From Magnolia sinica (taxonomy: Eukaryota; Streptophyta; Magnoliopsida; Magnoliales; Magnoliaceae): 64,000 nt of DNA. Numbering within the stretch: position 1 is the first letter of the stretch; every line of letters begins with the position of its first letter. Where the stretch lies: assembly GCF_029962835.1 (NCBI RefSeq), contig NC_080577.1:31850501-31914500 (forward strand). The letters are read 5' to 3'. The position numbers were made by a program, and so were the translations under genes. The notes under the pieces were generated by a model that made no database searches, was not told the DNA's origin, and worked only from the letters and a program-made list of their open reading frames with translations. Below, one piece after another: positions 22,701-31,800 of the stretch.

Positions 22701-25700
22701 AAAAGCCTTTCACACCCTACAAGCCAGCAAATAGCTCTGCCTAAGGTAACTGCATTCAGCTGGCTTGCTGGGAGAGAGAGAATATTAATATAGTGGATAA
22801 CCCTAAAAAAAAGGGGATGATTCTTCCTAATATACACTCGATGTGCCAGGCTGATTCGGAATCTGTTTCGCACGTTATCCATTGCTGGTTTGCGAGTGAT
22901 CTATGGAATGCTATTATTTCCAGATTTTCTTTCTGTTGGGTTGTGCCGAGGTCTGTTGGTGATCTGTTTTTGGCATGGCATGAGGCTCATATTGATAAAG
23001 AAAAGTTGGCACCTTGGCAGTTGTGTTTGCTGGCTAGTCTCTGGGTGATCTGAGAGGAAAGAAACAGAAGGTGTTTCCACAATTTTAGCCATTCTGTTCA
23101 ATGGGTTCTAGATAGGACTTGGGGCTTTGCAAAAGAGTGGGACATCTGTAATAGGAGTGAGAAAGCTTGTAGCTTGCCATTGTAGCTCGGTAGGGTTTTT
23201 TTTTTTTTTTTTTCCCTCTCTGTATTCTGTCGCCTTTTGGTGCCCTTTCAACATATTTTCAGTTTACTCGATTAAAAAAAAAACTGCAACTTTCAGCAAG
23301 GCTGCATTGGACCAAACATATTTGGAATATATGAATTCTCCATTCACTTTAGACTTGGACAACAAAGTATATAGAGATCTGACTGAAAAACTTCCAGATG
23401 GCTCCATCCTCCACATCAAATGATCCTTCTCCCCAGTGATCAGGTGGAAATGCTAGATGGCTCGCCTCATCATCTAACTGAAAGAGGCGGGAAGGAGGGG
23501 TCCACAATGTTGAAGTACCAGAAATTGAGGCACAATGTGCTGCTAGAATATTGGCATACAAAATATGCAGTATCACCTATCCACACATCTTTCCCAAAAG
23601 CGGAACCTCTCCTTGTCCCCAAGATTGAAACCCACCCCCTGCTCAAAACTTTACCTTGTAGAAAATGACGCCTCTCCAAATAGTTGAGGCCTGATACAAG
23701 GACAAATTCTTCATACACCAGCCACCAACCTCTCACCCATACTTGGAAGCAACTGAGACCCTCCATAGAGCATTATCTTCAGTCCCAAACCTCTACAACC
23801 ATTTAGCCAATGGAGCTTCATTTCCTTTCAGAATCATTTATGCCCAAAACGATATTTTTCATATTCCTGGAAGAATCTCTGTGAATGGAAATCGAAGAAA
23901 CAAGAAACCGGCTCAGCTGCTAACACACATGGAGTACCTTGTGAATTATACAATCTGGTGCTGCTTGCCATCATTACAAAGAGACTGTTAAGAAGCAAGT
24001 GAGACTTCTGGTGTCAGATTGCTTGTGGTTCGAGGGAACCCTTTTGTATATTTACTTTAGTTTCATTTATTCAATATGTTTCACACGGGACACCTCTGGA
24101 TATGTTTGTCCTACCACATTTTTGTTTTAGTTTGGGTCAGGAAGACATGCTTATTGCACATTTATTGATCTCATGAACTTTGCTGCTAAGCCCACACACT
24201 TGTACAAGCCAGCTAATGCACACACTGCCACATGCCAGCATGGCACACAGGTGAATTATCCAAGCCATCCATCATGCGCACCTTACCATGTAGATGCTAC
24301 TGCCAAAAGATAATGGCGGCCCGCTCAGTTGTTGTGCCTTGATTTAGAAGTAAGTGGACAGGTTAGAAATATTTTGGCTGATTTTTTCACAACCATAATT
24401 TTTTTTTCAATTAATTGTGGCCCAAATGTCTAATGGACTGACCTGATTCTTGGGACAGGGAATATACATGGTGGTACCCTTTTGATGGATGGCTTGGATA
24501 TAGCAGCTTTGTGCCACGCTGGCCTGTGGTGGTGTGTGCAGTAGTGATTTGTACACGTGGGGTTAGCAAAGCTCTTGGCCTCATATTTGAGCAGAAATGG
24601 GTTTCCACAATTCCCTTTCCAACAGGGTTTCCTGACTACTTCCTAAGCTGTTGGGAGATTTTGGTTTTGTCATGTGGAATATTAGGAAGCTGGTTTCTCT
24701 AATTTGATTTTCATATTCATCTTGGAAATGGAGATCCCATGCAATTCTTTGCCTTTAAGCTATTATGTTCTTTTGTTGTGACAGTTCTCAAATGGCTCAT
24801 ATTCCAAGCTGCCTGCTTATTTGGGCGGCATCTCTGTTTTCATCTGCTTTATTGCAGCCGCGGTATCTCTTAGACTTGCATTCATTGTTGTTCCCCGACA
24901 AGTAATGCCATGGACAGGTTTGCTTCTAATGTACGAGTGGACATTTACAAGCTTTTTCATAATATTTGGAAGTTACCTCCATTTAGTGTATGAATGGGGA
25001 AAGGCAACAGCAACTCCAGGAGGAACCTTCTCCCCTCAGGGCCAATCTTCTGATTACGATTCAGGCAAAGGTACCTGAAGTTTTTTAATTTTTTTTGTTG
25101 ATTTTGCTTGTTTCCTAGTAGTTTTTATAACTTATTTGTTTTATTAATTTGAAACACAGGTCATCAACGCCAGGTTTCTAACTGTGACACTGCCACATGG
25201 TTCTATGGAATTGGGATGGCAGTTCTGGCCGTTGCTGCTCCCTCGCTGCCGTGTCTGTTGGGAATAACTGCACTGTTTGCAAGGTGATTTTCTCAGCATT
25301 TTTTAGGTTTCCATGCACACATTGCATATTCTCAAGCACTAAAAAAGCATCGCCAAGAATCCATAATCAGGGCCATTTTTTTGATGCCGTCATATGAATG
25401 GTTCATATACCCAAGGAAAATGGACCATTGTAGCCATCATTTCACATTCAACAGGCAAAATTCACATAACACAATTTATGGGATGCGGCCCATCCATGTG
25501 CTCCATATAAATTGCCATGACTATTTGCAGTGTATATGGTGATAACCATGTTTCACAGAACTTCAGGAAATTTTAAATATTTTTCCATGAATTACCTTTG
25601 CATGCAAAGTCCGAAGAGTCAAATACCCCAAGTAGCTTGTTTAGCTGTTGACAGTGATGCACTGATAATTTACTTGGAAGGTTTCTGTCTTTCCATAGGT

Positions 25701-25840
25701 TAGGTTTGATGGTTGGAGGAGGGCTAGTGTTAGCATCTTTCATGACATATGCTTCAGAGCATCTTGCAGTCATTGCTTTTGTGAGGGGCCGCGAAGACTG
25801 TGATCAGCCCCAGAGCAGGAGTCTTTGTTTTTTATGTTGA
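13477..25840 (+). CDS. IPUT1: Inositol phosphorylceramide glucuronosyltransferase (GT8), ten exons
   Basis: The predicted 551-residue protein matches plant IPUT1/PGSIP6, which moves glucuronic acid from UDP-GlcA onto inositol phosphorylceramide in the Golgi, the first sugar step of GIPC sphingolipids. Exons: 13477-13716, 17459-17579, 18132-18317, 20487-20650, 21239-21346, 21609-21746, 21851-21997, 24785-25070, 25160-25283, 25699-25840; all junctions are GT-AG and in phase. Residues 1-28 look like a signal peptide. The GT8 fold follows, with AYVTLLYGDEF near 33, the metal-binding DAD at 125-127, GDQGFLN at 183-189 and HYTLGPLKPWDWW from 249. About five hydrophobic segments follow (near 297-314, 381-402, 415-437, then two near the C-terminus), as in the Arabidopsis protein of similar length. 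The gene is single and full length. Confidence 0.95.
13717..17458 (+). other. IPUT1 intron 1 (3.7 kb): contents
   Basis: No gene. It holds AT microsatellite (15325-15420), a purine-rich GA block on the plus strand (15525-15660), a G15 homopolymer (16469-16483) and a possible LTR remnant (about 15432-16425). 13850-15300 is unremarkable unique-looking sequence. Confidence 0.7.
15432..16425 (+). mobile_element. Possible LTR remnant in IPUT1 intron 1
   Basis: It contains a TATA-like CTATATAAG (15498), a GA-rich leader and, near 16385, GGTGACTCC, which resembles the TGGCGACTCC primer-site region of Tat/Ogre-type Gypsy elements. No target duplication, second LTR or coding domain was found, so this is a weak call. 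Confidence 0.25.
17459..17579 (+). CDS. IPUT1: IPUT1 exon 2
   Basis: 121 nt encoding ADGWIVE, LLANPN and RFWGVYTKL, a stretch conserved in IPUT1. It ends in phase 1 before GTAATT; the split valine codon is completed in exon 3. Confidence 0.93.
18132..18317 (+). CDS. IPUT1: IPUT1 exon 3 (DxD motif)
   Basis: 186 nt with VVYLDADTIV (the DAD metal/UDP-sugar binding triad), KNIEDLFKC, FCANLKHSERMNSGVMVVEP and SYTGG. These are the strongest GT8 signatures in the gene. Confidence 0.95.
18318..20486 (+). other. IPUT1 intron 3 (2.2 kb): contents
   Basis: It holds a poly-T stretch followed by degenerate sequence (18778-18850, possibly a reversed LINE tail), a poly-A (19070-19090), an AG microsatellite (19754-19775) and a TATA-like CTATAAAAG near 19705 followed by a CT-rich leader, which could be part of an LTR. 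The 144-codon plus-strand frame at 19778-20212 resembles no protein I know. Confidence 0.55.
20487..20650 (+). CDS. IPUT1: IPUT1 exon 4
   Basis: 164 nt, DQGFLNSYY through MERLSTLYNADVGLYMLANK; begins in phase 1 and ends in phase 0 at a GTAACC donor. Confidence 0.94.
21239..21346 (+). CDS. IPUT1: IPUT1 exon 5
   Basis: 36 codons, WMVDEKELRIIHYTLGPLK and PWDWWTAWLLKPVDIWQ. It carries the conserved histidine and glycine-lysine motif that closes the GT8 active site. Confidence 0.94.
21609..21746 (+). CDS. IPUT1: IPUT1 exon 6
   Basis: 46 codons: LEESLPGTGGG linker, then a hydrophobic span LLVKFLFVLPLCVLLFCC, the first membrane segment after the catalytic domain. Confidence 0.93.
21851..21997 (+). 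CDS. IPUT1: IPUT1 exon 7
   Basis: 49 codons of moderately conserved loop sequence (CRSSF, YYKYKSGGG, SPSI), ending CAACAG before GTGCCT. The following 2.8-kb intron holds the LINE pair. Confidence 0.88.
22248..22273. repeat. CA microsatellite
   Basis: A run of AC dinucleotides next to the tail of the minus-strand LINE in IPUT1 intron 7. Confidence 0.9.
22793..23292 (+). mobile_element. LINE fragment, plus strand, inserted in the minus-strand LINE
   Basis: It encodes KKKGMILPN, DSESVSHVIHCW, DLWNAII and WQLCLLASLWVI, a second zf-RVT domain of the same LINE class, then a T-rich 3' region and an ending TACTCGATTAAAAAAAAAA. It begins in the middle of the domain, the usual 5' truncation. A target duplication was not recognised. 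Confidence 0.78.
24785..25070 (+). CDS. IPUT1: IPUT1 exon 8
   Basis: 286 nt: KLPAYLGGISVFICFIAAAV and IVVPRQVMPWTGLLLMYEWT, two or three membrane spans, then a polar loop ending SGKG in phase 1. Confidence 0.94.
25160..25283 (+). CDS. IPUT1: IPUT1 exon 9
   Basis: 124 nt: HQRQ, TATWFYGIGMAVLAVAAPSL and LLGITALFA; ends in phase 2 before GTGATT. The short intron before it is 89 nt. Confidence 0.93.
25699..25840 (+). CDS. IPUT1: IPUT1 exon 10 and stop
   Basis: 142 nt: RLGLMVGGGLVLASFMTYAS, EHLAV, then a polar tail QPQSRSLCFLC and TGA at 25838-25840. The final Cys-rich SLC-type end is also seen in relatives. Confidence 0.93.
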
Positions 25841-26300
25841 TCAATTGTGCCAACTGCAAGCATTGGTTGCATCCATTTTGTAACAGCAAAACCACATCTA
25901 ATTTGTAACCTAGCAATTTTCCACATTCATTTGGTGCATTGATCAAGCTGTGTCAACATGCAGTAGTGTTCTTCCAACTTGTCAGCATTTCTTTTTAAAA
26001 TTATTATTTTTTAACACACAACCCCACATGGGCACTTGAACTCATGGTCTCAATGTTGAAACGTGAGATGTCTACCAATGGGTTGGAACCCTGTGAGATG
26101 TATTGTGCATGATAATTGGCCTTCTGCACAAGGCAATGCATTAAAGGTGCGTGATCGGGTAGTTAATTAGCTGGGGATGGAGACTGCATGTAACCGACAG
26201 CTGGAGGAAGTTCCTGCAACCCTGACATGGCCTAATGAAAGAGCATCATGTGTACCGGTTAATATGGGCATTACAGTAGAAAGTAAAGATTCCCATGGGT

Positions 26301-26727
26301 GCGGCCCACCTCACCCAAGATCTACCTTGATGTATGTATTCTATATCCACTCCGTCTATCCATTTTGCCATATCATTTTAGGGCATGAGCTCAAAAATGA
26401 AGCAGATCCAATTCTCACGTGAGCCATACCATAGCAAACAATGGTGGTTGAACGACCGTTAAAAACTTCCTAGGGCCCATCATAATGTTTATTTTGCTAT
26501 CCAACCATTTGATAAGGTCACATAAACTTGGATGAATGGGGAAAAAAAATACAAATATCAGCTTGATTCAAAACTTGTGGCCCGTTAATGATCAATCACC
26601 ACTGGTTGCTACGGTATGGTCCACTTGAGAATTGGATATGCTTCATTTATGGGCTCATGCCCTAAAATGATCTAGCAAAATGGATGGACTGTGTGGATAT
26701 AGAATGCATACATCAAGGTGAGCCCGT
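26301..26727. repeat. Family P palindromic element
   Basis: Left arm GCGGCCCACC...CTTGATGTATG and right arm CATACATCAAGGTGAGCCC, near-palindromic throughout. Internal landmarks shared by all copies: TTTTAGGGCATGAGCTC, a statement of CATACCATAG-AAACAATGGTGG, and the mirrored GGCTCATGCCCTAAAATGA. No coding capacity. It sits between the stop codons of the two genes. Confidence 0.85.
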
Positions 26728-26797
26728 CTTAGGTTAGGCCGGGATCCGGATTGCCTACTAACACTGCCAGTAGCGAGGTGGTTACTGGACAGTGCTG

Positions 26798-27173
26798 TGG
26801 GCCCCACCAGGAAGTGTTTTATCCACGCCAACTGTCTATTTTTCGAAGATCATTTTAAGGCATGAGCTAAAAATGAGACATCCAAATCTCAAGTGGACCA
26901 CACCACAAGAAAACAGTGGTGATTACATGCCCACCGTTAAAAAAGCTTTCAAGGGCCCATTGTAATGTTTATTTTTCATCGAAATGGTTGATTAGGTCAC
27001 AAAGACCTGGACTAACGGGAAAATACAATATCAGTTTCGTCCAAAACTTTTGTGGCCCGAGAAGTTTTTAATGGTGGACGTTCATGAGATTTGGATCTTC
27101 CTCATTTTTTGGCTAATGCCGTAAAAAGATTTGGACAACATAGATAAAACACATAAATCATAGTGGGCCCCAC
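26798..27173. repeat. Family P palindromic element
   Basis: Bounded by GTGGGCCCCAC at each end, with TTTTATCCACGCCAACTGTC and the mirrored AACATAGATAAAACACATAA. One of four copies between IPUT1 and the Eaf6 gene. Confidence 0.85.
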
Positions 27174-27320
27174 AAAGCGCCATCCAGTAGCTACTGGCTA
27201 TATCAGTCGGCAATCGGTGTCTAGGTCCGGGGGCCGAACCTAATCCGCTGTGGGGTGCTCTTTTGCACGGGTTGGCTACTTCCATGCCCGTCCTCAGCTG
27301 GTTACAGGCTAGGGCTCTGA

Positions 27321-27751
27321 GGGCCACCATGATGTATGGATTTTATCCACACTGTCAATGCATTTTTTTCCATTTTATTTTAGGTTATGAGCCCAAAAAT
27401 GAGGCATATCCAAGGTTCAAGTGGACCAGAAAATGGAGATTAAACTCTTACCATCGAAAACTTCTTGGTTGCCATAAAAGTTTTGGATCAGGCCGATATT
27501 TATGTTTTCCTTTCATCCTGGTCTCTATGACCTCATGAACAGGTTAGATGGAAGATAAACATCCACATGAACAGGTTAGATGGAAAATAAACATCATGGT
27601 GGGCCCTACTAAGGTTTCAATGGTAAGCCACCACTGCTTCCTGTGGTGTGGCCCACTTGAAGCTTGGATCTGTCTCATTCTTAGCCCGTAACCTAAAATG
27701 ACATGGCAAAATGCATAAACTGTGTGGATAAAATACATACATCACGGTGGC
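27321..27751. repeat. Family P palindromic element with a small internal duplication
   Basis: GGGCCACCATGATGTATG on the left and CATACATCACGGTGGC on the right. A stretch with CAGGTTAGATGGAAGATAAA at 27540 is repeated in tandem at 27573 with one change, making this copy slightly longer in the middle. Confidence 0.82.
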
Positions 27752-27967
27752 ATCCGAGCCCTAGCCTATCCCGAGGTCAGGACAGGAGGGAGAAGTACCC
27801 ACTCCTTTTCATTGGGCCACTTTGGGGAGATTCCTGCATCTTTTTGTTGCGGGTAATTCGCATCTTCATCTGGCGGGTCCAAGACAGCCTAGTCCGGTCA
27901 TTGGACGAATGACCGCGATTTGGCTAGTGACCCCAACACAAGCCAGCTAGCAGGTGTCAAAACTAAG

Positions 27968-28221
27968 AAGCTTCGGATCAAACCAATATATGTGTTTTCC
28001 CTTCATCCAATCTAACTTTATCAACAGGTTGGATAGCAAATAAACATTACAGTGGACCCTAAGAAGTTTTTAATGGCCGACCCATTCAATCAACATTGTT
28101 TTCCTGTGGAGTGATCCGCCTGAGATTTGGATCTACCTCATTTTTCTACTCATGACCTAAAATGAGTTGGCAAAATGAATAGACAGCATGGATAAAACAC
28201 ATCCACCATGGTGGGGCCCAC
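27968..28221. repeat. Family P element, left half truncated
   Basis: Only the right half and part of the centre remain, from GGATCAAACCAATATATG to GGTGGGGCCCAC. The neighbouring sequence on the left does not continue the palindrome. Confidence 0.75.
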
Positions 28222-28693
28222 AGCTCTTTGACACCAGCTAGATGGCTAGTGTTGTGGTCACTAGCCAAACAGCATCTTCCAGTCATTAGGAGCAACAGGT
28301 CACTTTAAATTATACACATTGCCATTCTTTCCCACCACCATATAACATTGAATCCACCTCATCTGGAGGCTGACCACAAACAAAAACATTCAATAAAGGA
28401 ATTAGCTTGCGATGAGAATAAATTCACAGCAGAATCCAGAAGCTGTGTCATTGCAATATTATCAAAAGCAGCAACTCTGTAATGATAATCAAGCAGTCAA
28501 GACTCCTTGGATTGCAATGTGGAACAGGGCATTCTATTCTGCTTGAGTGGTTAGCATTTCTATTCCAATTCCAAGATTAATAATTCCTACAATAGTAAGG
28601 CAAAGACACATCCCAAGCTCAACTGCATTTCTTACACTTGCAAGCCAATAATATGACATAAGCTGAAGTTCGTGCATGAAATATCGGGTGTGA

Positions 28694-28802
28694 TCATCTT
28701 AAACTTAGATCAGGATCGTCTTCATCATCAAGCTCCTGTTCACTTGATGGCCTGATTCTCTTCCCATCTCTTGGCACTGTTCTACCCTTCTTTGGCTTTC
28801 CC
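28694..28802 (-). CDS. EAF6: Eaf6 homologue exon 7 and stop
   Basis: 109 nt. GKPKKGRTVPRDGKRIRPSS (basic, nuclear-signal-like) followed by the acidic end ELDDEDDPDLSLR and a TGA at 28696-28694. It enters in phase 2 after TATTCCAG. Confidence 0.9.
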
Positions 28803-31800
28803 CTGGAATAATAATTGTCATGATTCATGGGGAACATGCATGTGCGCTCATACATACACTGACATGAGCATGCATGTGCATACAGCTAACATCAGGTTTA
28901 TGACGTACCCGTTGTGTGTGTGATTACCCTGACTGTTGATTCGTCTTAAAGGTCCATGCAGGGAGCATTGACCAAAAATCATAGTTGGGCAATCCTAATC
29001 ATACAAAAAATTGTATGAAAATCACTCACTGATTCCTTTAATTTTTGTGACATTGCTTGCAAACCCAGGCACTGCCGGGCCCACCATGGTGTTTGGGTTA
29101 TATGCACTCTCCGCCCATTTCATCAGCTCATTTTTAGAACATGCGCATGAGCAGGAGGGAGTTCCAAAACTCGAGTGGGCCACACCACAAGAAACAGTGG
29201 GGATTGAACACCCATGGTTGAAACCTTCATGGGGGCCCACAAGTTTTGGATCAGGCTGATATTTGTGTTTTCCCTCATCCAGGTGGCACTCACCTTATGA
29301 ATGTGTTGGATGGCATAAAAACATCATGGTGGGCCCCAAAAGGGTTTCAACGGTGTGCATTTCCATCCCACTATTTCCTATGATGTAGTCCACTTGAGTT
29401 TTGGATCTCCCTTGTATTTGGGCTCATATCCTAAAATGAAGCCAGCAAAATGGATGGAGTGGATACAAAACAAACATCACAGTGGGCCCCCCAGTGCTTG
29501 GCTTGCAGGCAATCCATACCGTAATTTTTTCAGGCCATTTATTAAATGGTTAGGATTGTCCGCTCACACTGATTTTTTATTTCCAACCGTTTCATGGCCG
29601 TCTCCAACTCCCTTCTGAATGAAGGGTTTAAATCATTTACACATGCCAGGTGTACTGTGCAACAAGGGGGAGAAAGTGGATTGGGCTCCTTGTAGAGATG
29701 CATTTTCTCACACACGTCTGTATAAACATATATTGTAGATATAAATGACAAATGCTCCAGTGCTCTCAGAGCACTATGAGTTACATATCATATGTATATA
29801 TAAATGAGAAATGCTCCAGTGCTCTAGAGCACTATAAGTAACAGTGCTAGTTGCAAAAAAATAATAATAAATAAATAAATAAATAAAATAATAATAAAAT
29901 CTGAATGTGTCTGTGTAGTGCTCTTGGAGCATTATGAGTTACATATTGTATGTATATATAAATGAGATGCTCCAGTGCTCTCAGAGCACTATAAGTAACA
30001 GTGCCAGTTGCATTTTTATTTTTATTTTTGGAAAGGTTCTCCTAGTTCCATTGGTTCACTCGGATAGCCCAAAGATTGATATGAACTGTCCATTAAGTTG
30101 AGAACATGTTTAATGGGCTCCATGAAAAAAATCACACCTGTAACCATCATTGATATGGTATTATTTTCTATAGCCATCCTTTTCCCAAGCCATGGACAGG
30201 AAGGTTATGATTGCCTGACAAAAGTGACTCTTTAGAAAGATGAGCTGTCCACGATGGTCCCTAACAAAATGATGGATCAAATTGTTGATTAGACCTATTT
30301 TCGGATAAATGATCTTCCTGTCCATGTTTAAGGCCATTGATCAAATGGTTAATATTTTTCAGATCAGTGTGATGTTTCCATCATAGCGAATGAAACGTGT
30401 TCTGGACCTGATGAACAATTTAGATCAATGGATTGGACTGTCAGTGTCCCAATGAAACTAGAAGCGCTACATATTGTTTGACGTAAAACAGATAGTGGAT
30501 TATTCAACTGTCTCAATTCTCGAGCAATCGCTCCAAAAACCCTGAGTTCCTTTTGTATATCCTATGGTGCTATGAGAGCATCAGAGCATTTATCTATATA
30601 AATAAAGACATTTGTCTACAAACAAACATATGCGTATGAATTTACACTTGTACATGCATGGTATCCCTATGCACTTGTAATTTGTGCAAAAACTGTACTG
30701 AATATATAGATATACAATTCATCTGCATGCATATGCAGCCATTACTATTTTGTCATAGATAATCAGTGCCAAATGCTTTGCCACAAAATAATTGCTTATA
30801 AATCCAGAAAGCTAGGACACTAAATTAAGCAGAAGTGCTGGGTGTGAATGCTGATATCTGAGTCATTATCAGGAACTAAATCTCCAGACACATGTTAGAC
30901 GTGTACAAGATCCAGGCCATTCATTTGTTGGAATCTACAATGGTCACCCAAAAATCTTACTGGATGGATGATCTTAGCAACTGGTTGTCTGACTTGTGAG
31001 GATTATAATTTGACAATAAGAAAAGAATTCCAACTAATGGTAACACTCAAGGACAAAACTCTTCAATCAGCAGGTATGTTCATCAGACCAATAAGATTTT
31101 TGGCAATATGGGCCATCCATTGTAGGGCCCAACAGAAAATTGTGCATGCCACACTTAGGGCCCATTTGGGCGTATCTCCTGGGGGTTTCTGCAAATTCCT
31201 TTATTTTTGTTTCATATTTTCATCAACTCACCGTTGGATTTTCAGCACCCATTTCGACGTGTTGGGACCAGGCAAGGTTTTGCAAAAGTGCATCCAAACG
31301 CATAAGCAAAATGGAGTTTGGCTAAAACTAGTGTTTAGCTGTCAAAAGGCCCCTTTGAGGGAGTGATCCGAATGGGCCCTTACAGAGATTTGAGTGAAGG
31401 ATGAAAAACTTAAATATTAGCATTTAGCACCCAATGCTTTTCCTTCAGTGTATTCAAGGAACAGTTGCATGTGCATGGATAATGTTAGTACACTTACTGT
31501 CCATTAGCAGGTGTGCCTCCACCCTTCGACCGACCTGGACCAAAATCTGCCCTTCCATCTACCACAATTACAAACAAGGCAACAAACTGTTATCAAATTC
31601 TTGCTTGAAGAATATAATGTCCGTTAAAGCAAGAAAGGCTCACCATCACGTCCAACTGCATGCTCTTCCACCTGACAATGAACAGATTGACATTAGGAAC
31701 AACTGCATAATATACAAAATCCCACTCATCATTAAACAAAATAAAAATTATCAGCATAGCTCAAGAATCAAACAACACTAAAAATTATACTAGAGATATC

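Larger units (their letters stand above)
22195..23770 (-). mobile_element. LINE retrotransposon, 5'-truncated, minus strand, interrupted
   Basis: Its 3' tail is the poly-T/A-rich stretch near 22190-22222. 22672-22448 encodes the zinc-binding RT-associated domain (zf-RVT): CFLCKKDSESVNHLFIHCW. Upstream on the minus strand, 22790-22673 reads ICWLVGCERLLTADNLQMR, which normally precedes this domain. After a break at about 22793-23292 (a plus-strand LINE), the minus strand resumes with frameshifted FRFW / DVWIGDT at about 23625, part of the region between reverse transcriptase and zf-RVT. Decayed, no activity. It lies antisense inside IPUT1 intron 7. Confidence 0.78.

Noticed and set aside
22448..23290. 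Twin-priming origin for the inverted LINE pair
   Set aside because: Both strands contain the same C-terminal domain and each has its own A-tail, so two insertions are required.
23349..23766. Host gene exons in IPUT1 intron 7 (minus-strand frames)
   Set aside because: The frames contain frameshifted FRFW and DVWIGD, typical of the LINE region before the zinc-binding domain, and adjoin a LINE on the same strand.
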